In this document: piece after piece, positions 1 to 13,310 of the stretch
Numbering within the stretch: position 1 is the stretch's first letter
How the letters are laid out: every line of letters begins with the position of its first letter
Source: JANXQG01 sp963709175
Lineage (GTDB): Bacteria > Planctomycetota > Planctomycetia > Pirellulales > Thermoguttaceae
DNA: 64,000 nt
Direction of reading: 5' to 3'
Assembly (NCBI GenBank): GCA_963709175.1
Contig: CAVPVK010000010.1
Span: forward strand, 62,001 to 126,000
Notes under the pieces: model-generated
Told to the model about the DNA's origin: nothing
Databases searched by the model: none
The model's input: the letters and a program-made list of their open reading frames with translations, nothing else
Translations under genes and position numbers: made by a program

Positions 1-20
1 TATCCAAGAAGGCCGCCTGA
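1..20 (+). CDS. 3' end of an upstream gene (partial)
   Basis: The frame starting at base 3 reads S-K-K-A-A and then a TGA at 18-20, 32 bases before the cheC-like start. It could be the last codons of another chemotaxis operon gene, but five residues are too few to identify it. The window edge cuts the rest. Confidence 0.3.
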
Positions 21-52
21 AATCACCTGAACGCTAAAGAGAAACGACTGCC

Positions 53-722
53 ATGATCAAACCGCTAACTGCAAACGTCACCTGTCACTGGCCGGGCTGC
101 ACGAGCTGTTCGCCTCGGCCACGCACGACGCCTCGGCCGCCATGTGCCGCTGGACCGACGGGATCATCACCGTCACGCTCGACGAGGTCCGGCAAGTCGC
201 GCTGGAAGAGGTCGGCCGTCGAACTGGCCGTCGGCGACGAGCCGCTGACCATGGTCGTCATGACGCTCGACGGCGAACTCGGCGGCAGCATCATCCTGAT
301 GTTCGACGACGCTCAACGGCCGGCAACTGGCCGCGTCGCTGCTTGGGCCGCGAGGCCGGCACGGAACCCGAGTGGAGCGAACTGGAGAAGTCGGCGCTGA
401 TGGAGACCGGCAACATCCTCGGCTGCGCCTACGTCAACGCGCTGACGCGCCTGGTCGGCATGGACCTGCGTCCTTCGCCGCCCTACTTCATCCAGGATTT
501 CGGGGCCAGCGTCCTCGAGCAGGCCCTGATGACCCAGGCCGCGGCCGGCGACAGCCTGTTGCTCTGCGACATCGGCTTCCACCGCAACGGAGGAAAGCTC
601 GATTGGCGGGTCGTCTTCGTTCCCACGCCCGGACTGCAGGAGTCGCTCAGCGGTCGCTGCATGCGGCCCCGGCTACGACAGTCCCGGAACCTGCCAGAGC
701 TGTGCGACTACTCGCGACATGA
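53..722 (+). CDS. cheC: CheC-like CheY-P phosphatase (frame-broken)
   Basis: CheC proteins dephosphorylate CheY-P and bind CheD. Pieced together across frames 2, 1 and 3, the product is about 220 residues. It starts at the ATG at 53 (MIKPLTA), then reads LAGLHELFASATHDASAAM and later SALMETGNILGCAYVNAL followed by PSPPYF. The second block fits the family signature S/D-x3-E-x2-N with a proline about 22 residues later. The equivalent position in the first half (LAGLHELF...) lacks the E and N, so only one phosphatase site is visible. At least two frameshifts (about 80 and 640) break the frame; the last frame ends in an ATGA overlap with cheD, which supports the patched reading. Context (cheD, cheY and cheX follow directly) makes the call firm. 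It could also be named a CheC/CheX/FliY-superfamily protein. Confidence 0.75.
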
Positions 723-1206
723 TCACCACGACAAACACGACAACCCTGGAAACGCTGGTCGGCATGGGACAGATCGCGGCCGGCGGGCCGCCGCAGAAAA
801 TGAGGGCGGTCGTCGGCTCCTGCATTGCCCTGGCGCTGTACCATCCCCGGCTCAAACGGGGCGTCATGGCCCACATCGTCCTGCCGGACTCGGCCGGACG
901 CGACGGCACGCCGGGCAAGTTCGCCGATACGGCGATTCCGCAGGATGCTGGAATTGCTCAAGGAGTCGGCGCGCCGGCCACTGCCTGACGGCCAAGCTCG
1001 CCGGCGGCGCCAACATGTTCGGCAGTTCCGGGCCCTTGCAGATCGGCGATGCCAACATCGAGGCCGTTGCCCAGGCCCTGCGGACCGCCGGCATTCGCAT
1101 CGCGGCCCAGGACGTCGGCGGAAATCGCGGACGGCGCGTGACCTTCGAATGCGACAGCGGGGCGATGATCGTCGAATCGGCCGGCCAGCCCACGAAAACC
1201 CTGTGA
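719..1206 (+). CDS. cheD: CheD-like chemoreceptor glutamine deamidase (frame-broken)
   Basis: CheD deamidates receptor glutamines and is a partner of CheC. Residues near the start read VVGSCIALALYHPRLKRG, then AHIVLPDSAGR, then KFADTAIP, and after the breaks TAKLAGGANMF and FECDSGAM. This is the family order, with the catalytic cysteine in GSC and the histidine in AHIVLP. The residue six before the cysteine, a threonine in the Thermotoga enzyme, appears to be arginine here. About three one-base indels lie between 940 and 990; the corrected peptide is IPRMLELLKESGAPATALTA. The start overlaps the cheC stop (ATGA), so the two are probably translationally coupled. Confidence 0.82.
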
Positions 1207-1288
1207 TATCGTTCAAGTATACCGGCACGCACAGCCAGTCTGCGGGAAGGTTCGAAAACCAGTGCTATGCTTCAGGAGGCTTTGAACA

Positions 1289-1660
1289 ATGCCACGCAGA
1301 CTATTAGTCGCCGATGACGCCATGATCATCCGGCAGATCATCAAGGACATGGCCGTCGTCGCCGGCTGGGAAGTGGTCGGCGAGGCCAGCAACGGCCAGG
1401 AGGCGATCGACCGTTACCGGGAACTGCACCCCGACGCCGTGACCCTGGACCTGGTCATGCCCGAACACGACGGCCTGCATGCCTTGCACGGCATCATGGA
1501 GTTCGATCCCGAGGCCAAGGTCCTCGTGGTCAGTGCCCTGGAGCAGCGCGGCGTGCTCAAGGATGCCATCAAGGCCGGCGCCGCCGACTTTGTCGCCAAG
1601 CCGTTCGACAAGAAGAGCCTCCAGGCGACCTTGGAACAATTGGTCCCCCAGCCCGTCTAA
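1289..1660 (+). CDS. cheY: CheY-type single-domain response regulator
   Basis: A 123-residue receiver with no output domain. It has the acidic pair in LLVADDAM (DD near residue 9-10), the phospho-acceptor aspartate in AVTLDLVMPEHDG (about residue 53), a serine in LVVSALEQ and the conserved lysine-proline in FVAKPFDKK. Length is typical for CheY. The frame is intact. It lies between cheD and cheX, so it is the likely substrate of the neighbouring CheC and CheX phosphatases and a probable phospho-acceptor from a CheA outside the window or from the hybrid kinase downstream. An AGGAGG-like stretch at about 1275-1280 is a plausible ribosome site. Confidence 0.92.
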   Translation: MPRRLLVADDAMIIRQIIKDMAVVAGWEVVGEASNGQEAIDRYRELHPDAVTLDLVMPEHDGLHALHGIMEFDPEAKVLVVSALEQRGVLKDAIKAGAADFVAKPFDKKSLQATLEQLVPQPV

Positions 1661-1670
1661 AGAGAAAAAC

Positions 1671-2170
1671 ATGAATGTCGAGTACATCAATCCCTTCCTG
1701 ACGTCGACGATTTCGGTCTTCGATACGATGCTGAACTGCAAGCTGGAGCGAGGCACGCCGTACCTCAAGAACGGAACCCAACCGCAGCACGAGGTCAGCG
1801 GCGTAATCGGGCTTTCGGGTAAGGCCTTGGGCACGGTCGTCCTGGGCCTTAGCCGCGAGGCGGCCATCTCCGCCACCGAGGTCCTGCTCCAGGAGCGGCC
1901 GGCCGAAATCAACGGCGACGTCACCGATGCCGTCGGCGAACTGGTGAACATCATCGCCGGCAACGCCAAGGCCAGCTTGGAGCACCTGGAGATGAGCGTG
2001 AGCCTGCCGACGGTGATCACGGGCAAGAACCACTGCGTCGAATTTCCCACGCGGGTCACGCCGATCAGCATCCCCTTCACCTCGCCTTGGGGTGAAATTA
2101 CCGTGGACGTTGGCCTGTATGAACTCCCCAGCGGTACGGTCGCCGACGCGGAAATGGAACAGGTGACTGC

Positions 2171-2174
<4 letters not shown>
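1671..2174 (+). CDS. cheX: CheX-type chemotaxis phosphatase
   Basis: A protein of 167 residues starting MNVEYINPFLTSTISVFDTM, typical of CheX (about 155 residues). The conserved phosphatase helix is seen as DAVGELVNIIAGNAK, carrying the E-x2-N pair used to attack CheY-P. The ATG at 1671 follows AAAGAGAAAAAC, ten bases after the cheY stop. The stop overlaps the start of the histidine kinase (ATGA at 2171-2174), indicating coupling. Having both a CheC-like and a CheX-like phosphatase beside one CheY suggests fast signal termination. The frame is intact. Confidence 0.9.
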
Positions 2175-6031
<3,857 letters not shown>

Positions 6032-6048
6032 CAACCTCAACCACTTTC

Positions 6049-6069
6049 GTCCCTCCTGGCCGGAGGGAC
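6049..6069. other. 8-bp perfect hairpin between kinase and receiver genes
   Basis: GTCCCTCC (6049-6056) and GGAGGGAC (6062-6069) are exact inverted complements with a five-base loop. It sits 18 bases after the kinase stop and 16 before the next start. There is no T-run after it, so a processing site, attenuator or structure near the ribosome site is as likely as a terminator. Confidence 0.4.
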
Positions 6070-6085
6070 CTACGGAGAAACACCA

Positions 6086-6523
6086 ATGCCGATCCTCGAG
6101 CATAAAACGACGCTCTTACTGGTCGATGACGACCGCAGCATTGTCCGCTTGTTGTCGAAGGTCATCGATCGCAACTTCGGCGATCGCATCACCCTGCACT
6201 CCCTGGCCGAACCTCAGGACGCCCGTCAATGGATCGCCCAGAACCTGGTCGACATCCTCGTGACGGATCTGGAGATGCCGGGCGTCAGCGGCCTGGAATT
6301 GCTCCGCTGCGCCAAGCGGAAGAACCCTTGTGCCCAGGTACTGTTCATCACGGGGCATTCGACCGTCCAGTCACTCATGGACGCCTTGGAGCTTGGCGCG
6401 ACCGACTACCTGCTCAAGCCGATCGACCAGACGGAACTGATCGATCTGGTGGGCGATGCGGAACGGCGCTTGCGGCGGTGGCGCGAGGCCCTGCTCGGCA
6501 CCGTTCAGGGCGTCTGGGCCTGA
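6086..6523 (+). CDS. Stand-alone response-regulator receiver protein
   Basis: 145 residues with a receiver fold: LLLVDDDRSIVR (acidic triad), phospho-acceptor in DILVTDLEMPGVSGLEL (about residue 60), VLFITGHST, and the lysine in DYLLKPIDQTEL. The last 25 residues form a basic amphipathic helix (DAERRLRRWREALL) but no DNA-binding or enzymatic output domain follows. The position directly after the hybrid kinase suggests it takes phosphate from that kinase or its phosphorelay. It resembles NtrC/RpfG-type receivers cut off after the REC domain. The frame is intact. Confidence 0.85.
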   Translation: MPILEHKTTLLLVDDDRSIVRLLSKVIDRNFGDRITLHSLAEPQDARQWIAQNLVDILVTDLEMPGVSGLELLRCAKRKNPCAQVLFITGHSTVQSLMDALELGATDYLLKPIDQTELIDLVGDAERRLRRWREALLGTVQGVWA

Positions 6524-6687
6524 GGGACGGGCCCAGGCAAACCCGTCGATCGCTGTCGGTGGAGCTCACGGGCTGCCGGCAGGTGCCGTCCGCAGAATTG
6601 CAAGCGATTTGCGATTTCTTGCCGCCGCCGGGGGGGGCCATACCCGTGCGCTGAAACGGGTGCCAATTATGCCGGGTTTGACGGTCA

Positions 6688-6716
6688 TTGCAAGCCGCGT
6701 TGGCATGAGCTACACT
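6688..6716 (+). promoter_or_regulatory. Possible sigma-70 type promoter for the DUF4239 gene
   Basis: TTGCAA (6688-6693) and TACACT (6711-6716) are spaced by 17 bases and lie about 90 bases before the ATG at 6807. The rest of the 283-base gap after the receiver gene (6524-6806) shows no gene. It is a match by eye only. Confidence 0.35.
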
Positions 6717-6806
6717 TACTACGTCACGCGGTTGAGTGGTCACTCCTGACGCGATTGCAGGCCAACGTGCTATTGGCGTGCGTCATCAAGCAGCTTTTCT
6801 ACTCTC

Positions 6807-7568
6807 ATGAATTCACTGGCAATCAGCGGCATCATCTTCGCCTGCGTCTGCGGCGGTGCGCTTTTGGGAATGGTTCTGCGGGCTGTCCTTCCCGCGCAAC
6901 ACCTGGGCAGCGAGGCCAAGGATGTCGTCAAGCTGGGAATGGGCCTGCTCGGCACCATGACGGCGATGGTGCTCGGACTGATGATCGCCTCAGCCAAGAG
7001 CACCTTCGATACGCAGCGGACGGGGCTGGCACAACTGGCGGGAAACGTGATCATGCTGGACCGGATCCTTGAACATTACGGTCCGGAATCGAAGGACGCC
7101 CGCGAAATGCTCCGCGCCTCCGTGGCCGACATGATCGCCCGGACGTGGGCCGCCGAGAGTTCCGCAGCCGGTCAGACCGGAAGCGGCCGCACCGAAGGTC
7201 GCTACGAGGGACTTTTCGAGAAGGTTGAGGCACTGGCGCCGAAGAACGACGCTCAGCGGGCGTGGCAGGCGCAGGCCCTCAAGCTCTGCACCGACATGGC
7301 GCAAATGCGGCTGGGTGTTGTTCGCCCAGAAGGGGAGTTCCATCCCCATGCCCTTCCTGTTAGTGATGGTTGCCTGGCTGGCCTTATTGTTCGCCAGTTT
7401 CAGCCTCTTTGCGCCTCCCAATCCAATCGTGATTGTCACTTTGTTGGTTTCATGCTGGCCGTGTCCAGCGCGATTTTCCTGATCCTGGAACTTGACCGGC
7501 CCTTCGCCGGCGTGATCCAGATTTCGAGCGAGCCCTTACGCGCCGCGCTAACGATACTCGGGCACTAG
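6807..7568 (+). CDS. DUF4239 (bestrophin-like domain) membrane protein
   Basis: The protein has an N-terminal membrane helix (SLAISGIIFACVCGGALLG), a second hydrophobic stretch (MGLLGTMTAMVLGLMIASA) followed by KSTFDTQRTGLAQLA, a soluble middle, and C-terminal membrane helices ending in LILELDRPFAGVIQIS. These are hallmarks of the DUF4239 family, whose function is not established. The frame is open throughout, but between about 7,308 and 7,445 the correct reading is another frame (WVLFAQKGSSIPMPFLLVMV and then LALLFASFSLFAPPNPIVIV), which supplies the expected third membrane segment. So two compensating indels are present. The length of about 253 residues fits the family. Confidence 0.75.
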   Translation: MNSLAISGIIFACVCGGALLGMVLRAVLPAQHLGSEAKDVVKLGMGLLGTMTAMVLGLMIASAKSTFDTQRTGLAQLAGNVIMLDRILEHYGPESKDAREMLRASVADMIARTWAAESSAAGQTGSGRTEGRYEGLFEKVEALAPKNDAQRAWQAQALKLCTDMAQMRLGVVRPEGEFHPHALPVSDGCLAGLIVRQFQPLCASQSNRDCHFVGFMLAVSSAIFLILELDRPFAGVIQISSEPLRAALTILGH

Positions 7569-7742
7569 AGGGAAAACGGGCACTATTCGTGCCAAGCGCC
7601 GTCCGGTCCGTTCCGGCAAATGGTGCTGTCACTTTTTTCCCTAGGGTCGGACCCTCGCTGGCATGGTGTCCGGTGTATTGACAACGGCGAGACGGAATTG
7701 ACACTACTAACCGATAACCCCCCAGAATGGAAGTAACTCCCG

Positions 7743-10593
7743 ATGCGAAGACTCTCCACTCGCGACCTCGTCGTGGCGCTCTTGCTGGCGCTCTGGCGAT
7801 TCCCGGCTGTGAATCGCCCAAGGCGGGTCCGGCACTCGCAAAACCGGCCAAGGCCCCCGATCAACCGGTCGTCCTCGAATATAGGGAAATTGATCTCATC
7901 CCCGGTGAGGAGAAAACGGTCAAGGTAAAGTCAGGGACGGCCAAATCGGCCAAGGCTGAGAAGGAATCGGGATTGGTCGCGCAGGCCGACAATGACTCGG
8001 TCACGGTCGCCGCCACCAAGGACGCCCAGGTCGGCGATTGCAGGATTATCATCAAGAATGGCAAGGCCAAGGGCCTGCTCACGGTTCATGTGAAGGCCGC
8101 CAATTCCGATACGGCCAAGCCGGGCGTGGCGGCAGCCACACAGGGCCCGGCCGCGCCAGTGGAGGTCACCGGCACACTTGGCGCACCCAACGCCACGACA
8201 ACCATCAGCGGGCAGCAACTTCCGGCACTCGACCCGAGTTTCGGCGGAGTAATCAAGGGTAACGCCTTGGAATCCAAGGCCTGGTGGGCCCCGCGGATCG
8301 TGCCGCCCAAGAAGGCGCCCAACGTACTGTTGATCATGACCGACGACGTGGGCTTCGCCGCCCCGAGCACCTTCGGCGGCGTGATCCCCACGCCGGCCCT
8401 GGACCGCATCGCCAAGGCTGGACTCCGCTACACCCAGTTCCACTCCTGTGCTCTTTGTTCGCCGACGCGGGCCGCCTTGATCACTGGCCGCAATCACCAC
8501 TCTGCGGGCTTCGGCGTGATCTCCGAGCAGTCCACCGGTTTCCCCGGCTACAACAGCATCATCGCCAAGGACAAGGCGACCATCGGCCGCATCCTCAAAG
8601 ACAACGGTTACGCCACCTCCTGGTTCGGCAAGGACCACAACACGCCCACGTTCACCGCGAGCCAAGTAGGGCCATTCGACCAGTGGCCCATTGGCATGGG
8701 CTTTGACTATTTCTACGGCTTCGTTGGCGGCGACTCCAGCCAGTGGCAGCCAAACCTCTTCCGCAATACCACCCAAATTTACCCCTACGTCGGCAAACCG
8801 GGCTGGAACCTCACCACCGCCGAGGCCGATGACGCTATCGACTGGCTGCACCGCATCGATCAAATTGATCCGTCCAAGCCATTCTTCTGCTACTACGTGC
8901 CGGGCGGCACGCATGCACCACACCACGCCACGCCGGAGTGGATCAAGAAGATCAGCGACATGCACCTTTTCGACGGTGGCTGGAACAAGCTCCGCGACAC
9001 GATCTTCGCCAACCAGAAGAAGCTCGGCGTGATCCCTCAGAACGCGAAGATGACGCCCTGGCCGGACAAGCTTTTGAAACAGTGGGACCAACTTACCGCC
9101 GACGAGAAGAAGCTGTTCATCCGCCAGGTGGACGTGTACGCGGCCTACCTGGCCTACACCGACCACGAGATCGGCCGGGTGATCCAGGCCGTCGAGGACA
9201 TGGGCGAGCTCGACAACACGCTCATCATCTACATCAGCGGCGACAACGGATCTAGCGCCGAAGGCACGCTGATCGGCACGCCCAACGAGGTCGCCCAGTT
9301 CAATGGCGTGGAGATTCCGGTCGAGCGCAATTGAAATATTTCTACGATGTCTGGGGCTCGGACAAGACCTACAATCACATGGCCGTGGCGTGGACGTGGG
9401 CCTTCGACACGCCGTTCAGTTGGACGAAGCAAGTGGCCTCGCACTTCGGCGGCACGCGTCAAGGCATGTGCGTCTCCTGGCCAGGTCACATCAAGGACGT
9501 GGGCGGCATACGCAACCAGTTCCACCACATCATCGACGTGGTGCCGACGCTTCTGGAAGTCAGCGGGATTCCCGCGCCCAAGCAGGTGGACGGCATCCCG
9601 CAGTCGCCCATTGAAGGCGTGAGCTTCGCCTACACCTTCGACAAGGGCAGTGCCGACTCCCCATCGCACCACAAGACGCAGTACTTCGAGATGATGGGCG
9701 ATCACGCCATTTACCACGAAGGCTGGATCGCCAGCACCAAGGTCATCCGCCCGCCCTGGGAAGTTTTCGGAGCCGTCAATCCGGATCCGCTGAACAACTG
9801 CACCTGGGAACTTTATGACCTGACCAAGGACTGGACCCAGGACGAGGACGTGGCGGCCAAGTATCCCGACAAGCTCACGGAGCTGAAGCAATTGTTTCTC
9901 GCGGAGGCCAAAAAGTTCCAGGTTTTGCCGTTGGACGCTTCCGTGGCGACGCGGATCGTCGCCCCGCGGCCGAACCTCACCGCCGGCCGCAGCGAATTCA
10001 TCTACACCCGGCCGATGACGGGCCTCCCGCAAGGCGATTCGCCCCTGCTTTTGAACTGCTCCTACAACATCGCGGCCGAGATCGATGTGCCGGAAGGCGG
10101 CGCGGAAGGCATGATCCTCACTTCCGGCGGGCGCTTCGGCGGTTACGGTTTCTACCTGCTCAAAGGCAAGCCGGTCTTCGTCTGGAACCTGGTCGACGTC
10201 AAGCGCCAACGCTGGGAAGGCAAGGAGCCGGTCTCGCCCGGCAAGCACACCGTGGAATTCAATTTCAAGTACGATGGCTTAGGCGCGGGTACGCTGGCGT
10301 TCAACAGCATCAGCGGCCTGGGGCGGAGCGGCACCGGCACGCTCAAGGTGGACGGCAAAGAGATCGTCACCCAGAAGATGGAGTGGACGCTGCCGATCAT
10401 TATGCAGTGGGACGAGAGCTTTGACATCGGCTCCGACACGGGCACGCCGGTCTGCGACGAAGATTATCAATGTCCCTTCCCGTTGACGGCCAAATTCAAC
10501 AAGCTGACGATCAAGGTCGATCGGCCGCAATTGTCGCCCGCCGACATCAAGAAGCTCGAGGAGGCCACGCGGAACAACAAGGCCAGCGAGTAG
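7743..10593 (+). CDS. Arylsulfatase, type I (formylglycine) lipoprotein (frame-broken)
   Basis: It hydrolyses sulfate esters, probably of sulfated polysaccharides, outside the cytoplasm. The start at 7743 gives MRRLSTRDLVVALLLAL; after one lost base near 7,793 it continues LAIPGC, a lipobox, so this start is preferred over 7727. Residues about 30-110 form a small beta-rich N-terminal module. The catalytic domain starts at APNVLLIMTDDVGFA, with the formylglycine site CSPTR (Cys codon 8456-8458), the ALITGR block, HAPHH and ISGDNGSS. A second indel near 9,331 separates VAQFNGVEIPVE from LKYFYDVWGSDKTYN; the rest reads through to 10593, including a C-terminal beta domain. About 950 residues in all. 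Two TTGACA hexamers (7678-7683, 7698-7703) precede it. Activity would need a formylglycine-generating enzyme, not seen here. Confidence 0.88.
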
Positions 10594-10698
10594 GATTTGA
10601 TCCGTGAGCTAGAATAACTTTAACGACCACGAGGATTACCGTAGATTGCTGAATGCCAAGGATGGTTCAGTCCCACTTCCTTCCCGGAGCATTCCCCG

Positions 10699-11760
10699 AT
10701 GATACCAAGGTTTTTCAATTCTCTCGCTTTCCGCGCGGCGGCGATGGTATTTCTTGCCGGCCGTATTTTGGCCTGCCCGGCGGCCGCCGCCGATAAGTTT
10801 GACAAATCCGACAAGACTGTCAAACCCGACACGCCGGCAACGAAACCGGCTCCCCTTCCCAAGACGATTTTACTGCCAATGGCAACGCCGGCCCCGTCAT
10901 TGGCCGAGGCGGCAATCCGGGCCACGGCCAAGGAATACACCGCGGCGTTCGACCGCGGCGATGCCGCCGCTCTGGCCGCCATGTTCACCCCCGCTGCCTC
11001 GGTGGCGGACGACGAAGGTCAGATCCTTCACGGTCAGACCGCCATCCGCGACGAATACGCCCGGCTCTTCAAGGCTTATCCCGGGGCCAAGGTCGTGGTG
11101 GCCATCAAGTCAGTGGAATTCCCCGCGCCGGAGATGGCCATTGAGGATGGCCTCACCCAGGTCTCGGCGGAGCAGGTTGGCCCGCCCGTGATTAGCCGCT
11201 ATACCGTCTGCCACGTGCTGATGAATGGCAAGTGGCTGATGGCCAGCGTTCGCGAGTCGCGGGTTCGCCTTGCCAGCAATCACTCGCGCGTGGAAGATCT
11301 CGACTGGCTGGTCGGCACGTGGCGCGCCGAACGGGACGGCAAGAGTGCCGTTTCCAAGATCTACTGGATCGCCAACAAGAGCTTTCTCGCGCGGGACTAC
11401 AAGGTCTCCGTCGATGGCATCCAGGTCTCTGGCGGCAGGCAGATCGTCGGCTGGGACCCGAACGCCGGCAAGCTCCGCTCATGGTCCTTCGACGCCTCGG
11501 GCGGATATGGCACAGGTCTCTGGACGCCCACGCCCGACGGCTGGCAGATCGAGACCACCGGGGTTCTCGCCGATGGCACGCCCACCTCGTCGCGCGACAC
11601 GCTGATCCGGGTTCCCGGCGCCGACAACGTTTTCGGTTGGAAATCGGTGGCTCGCACCATGGGCGAGGTTTCCTTGTCCGACACGCCGGAAGTCGTATTC
11701 GACCGCCTCGTTGAGAAGAGCGTTGAGAAGAGCGTTGAAAAGAACGTCAAGAAGAAGTAG
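10699..11760 (+). CDS. Exported SnoaL/DUF4440-like protein
   Basis: 353 residues with a signal peptide-like start (FRAAAMVFLAGRILACPAAAA), a proline/lysine/threonine-rich linker, then a SnoaL-like alpha/beta barrel at about 75-190 (AIRATAKEYTAAFDRGDAAAL, AMFTPAASVADDEG, GQTAIRDEYARLF), the pattern of the SgcJ/EcaC family. Residues about 200-330 form a second beta-rich domain (LDWLVGTWRAERDGK...) resembling lipocalin-like DUF1579 modules. The tail is a short K-S-V-E repeat (EKSVEKSVEKNVKKK). No catalytic residues can be assigned. It follows the sulfatase by about 105 bases on the same strand. Confidence 0.7.
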   Translation: MIPRFFNSLAFRAAAMVFLAGRILACPAAAADKFDKSDKTVKPDTPATKPAPLPKTILLPMATPAPSLAEAAIRATAKEYTAAFDRGDAAALAAMFTPAASVADDEGQILHGQTAIRDEYARLFKAYPGAKVVVAIKSVEFPAPEMAIEDGLTQVSAEQVGPPVISRYTVCHVLMNGKWLMASVRESRVRLASNHSRVEDLDWLVGTWRAERDGKSAVSKIYWIANKSFLARDYKVSVDGIQVSGGRQIVGWDPNAGKLRSWSFDASGGYGTGLWTPTPDGWQIETTGVLADGTPTSSRDTLIRVPGADNVFGWKSVARTMGEVSLSDTPEVVFDRLVEKSVEKSVEKNVKKK

Positions 11761-11809
11761 CGTCGATATCGACTTCCCTTTGGCCTATTGATCTTGCGGA
11801 GATACTCAC

Positions 11810-13264
11810 ATGAACAAGTTCCTTGCGGCGGTTGTCTTCCTGGCGTTGGCGATCGGTTGTTTGCCGGCAGCCGTCTTTGCCCGCGGTTTCGGCGGATTTG
11901 GCGGCGGCGGCTTCCACGGCGGGGGGTTCAGCGCCGGGGGTTTCCACGCCGGCGGGTTCAATGCCGGCGGGTTTGATCGCGGCAGTTTCGGCGGCGCCAG
12001 TTTCGACCGCGGCAGTTTTGGCGGTGCCAGCTATGGTGGTTTCGATCGCGGCAGTTTCGGCGGTGCTAGCTACGGCGGTTTTGACCGCGGCGGCGATAGC
12101 TTCGGCACTGTTGACCGGGGCAGCCTCGGCGGCGCCACTTACGGCAGTTTCGACCGCGGTGCTGCCGGCGGATTTTCCGCGGGCGGCTACCGCGCGGCCG
12201 ACTATGGTGACTCCGTCAGCCGCGGCCAACTCAACGGTTTCCTCGGGCTGCCTACCGACGGCGGCTTCCACACGTCGGGGGGCTACACGGCCCGTGGCTA
12301 CGAGGGTCCAGGCGGTACCGAGGTCGTCCACGGCGCGGCCGGCGTGCAAGGCGCGGCGGTCGGTCCCGGCGGGATGGCGGCCGGTGGTCGCTACGCCAGC
12401 GGCACCGCCATCAAGACTCCCAACGGCAATGTCTATACCCATGAAACCACCGCCGGGCGCGGCGTGGCCGCCGGGCCCGACGGCGTCGCGGCTGGCCACT
12501 ATGCCGCCTCGGGCACGGCCGTCAACGGCCAGAGGGTTGCCGGCCGCGGATACGCGGGCTACGGCACCCACGCCTGGTCGCCCACCTATCGCCATGCACA
12601 GGCCATGGGATGTTACGGCTGGGCCGCGGACCGCGGCATGTACTCGGGCGCCTGGTGCGCGAGGCATCCCTGGGCGTGGTACCCGGCGGCCTACTCTGCC
12701 GCCGATTGGGCCGCGGCGGTTTGGGCGCCGGTAGCCTGGGCCTCCCTCGACGGGTTCCTCGGATATGCCGACGCCCAGCCCTATAGTTACGATTACGGCG
12801 ACGACATCGTCTACCAGCACAACAGCGTCTACTATGGCGGCCAGTTGGCCGGCTCCGCCGACCAGTATTATCAGCAGGCCGCCACGCTGGCCGAATCGGC
12901 CAACAACACCCCGGCAGTCAACGACCAGTGGTTGCCACTTGGTGTCTTCGGCCTCGTGGAGCCGGGCAAGCAGACGCCGACGATGATCTTCCAACTGGCC
13001 GTCGATAAGAACGGCGTAATTCGCGGCAACTACTTCGATCAGGTGACGCAAACCAACCAGCCCGTGACCGGGGCCGTTGACAAGAAGACCCAGCGGGTCG
13101 CCTGGCGGGTCGCCGGCGGCAAGGAGCTGGTGGTCGAAACCGGCCTTTACAACCTCACGATGAGCGACTCGACGGCCCTGGTCCATTACGGCGCGGACCG
13201 CACCGAGCAGGAACTTCTCGTACGGATGCAGCAGCCGCCGGCGGACCAGACGGCCGCCGAATGA
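11810..13264 (+). CDS. Glycine-rich exported repeat protein
   Basis: 484 residues. The signal peptide is MNKFLAAVVFLALAIG... ending PAAVFA. Residues about 25-125 are glycine-rich with F/Y-D-R-G-S-F-G-G-A-S units, then a G/A-rich segment with AAGRGVAAGPDGVAAG-type repeats (about 175-250), an aromatic W/Y-rich segment (about 260-330), a 'YSYDYGDDIVYQHNSVYYGG' motif, and a folded C-terminal beta domain (LPLGVFGLVEPGKQTPTMIF...). This architecture is common in planctomycetes, often named mu-protocadherin-like; its role is unknown, probably cell-surface. GGAG at about 11,795 is a plausible ribosome site. The frame is intact. Confidence 0.75.
   Translation: MNKFLAAVVFLALAIGCLPAAVFARGFGGFGGGGFHGGGFSAGGFHAGGFNAGGFDRGSFGGASFDRGSFGGASYGGFDRGSFGGASYGGFDRGGDSFGTVDRGSLGGATYGSFDRGAAGGFSAGGYRAADYGDSVSRGQLNGFLGLPTDGGFHTSGGYTARGYEGPGGTEVVHGAAGVQGAAVGPGGMAAGGRYASGTAIKTPNGNVYTHETTAGRGVAAGPDGVAAGHYAASGTAVNGQRVAGRGYAGYGTHAWSPTYRHAQAMGCYGWAADRGMYSGAWCARHPWAWYPAAYSAADWAAAVWAPVAWASLDGFLGYADAQPYSYDYGDDIVYQHNSVYYGGQLAGSADQYYQQAATLAESANNTPAVNDQWLPLGVFGLVEPGKQTPTMIFQLAVDKNGVIRGNYFDQVTQTNQPVTGAVDKKTQRVAWRVAGGKELVVETGLYNLTMSDSTALVHYGADRTEQELLVRMQQPPADQTAAE
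11970..12165 (+). repeat. Tandem FDRGSFGGASYGG-coding repeat
   Basis: The unit of about 33-39 bases (TTC GAC CGC GGC AGT TT...) recurs about four to five times with small changes, encoding D-R-G-S-F-G-G-A. It lies inside the glycine-rich exported protein and could vary in copy number by slippage. Confidence 0.7.
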
Positions 13265-13310
13265 TCTTCGACTGTGGGTTCAATTTCAACCATTACGAAA
13301 GGACATAGCC

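Noticed and set aside
11747..13186. 479-residue minus-strand ORF rich in Val/Ala/Gly
   Set aside because: It mirrors the glycine-rich exported protein in the antisense frame; low complexity, no domain, no start signal.
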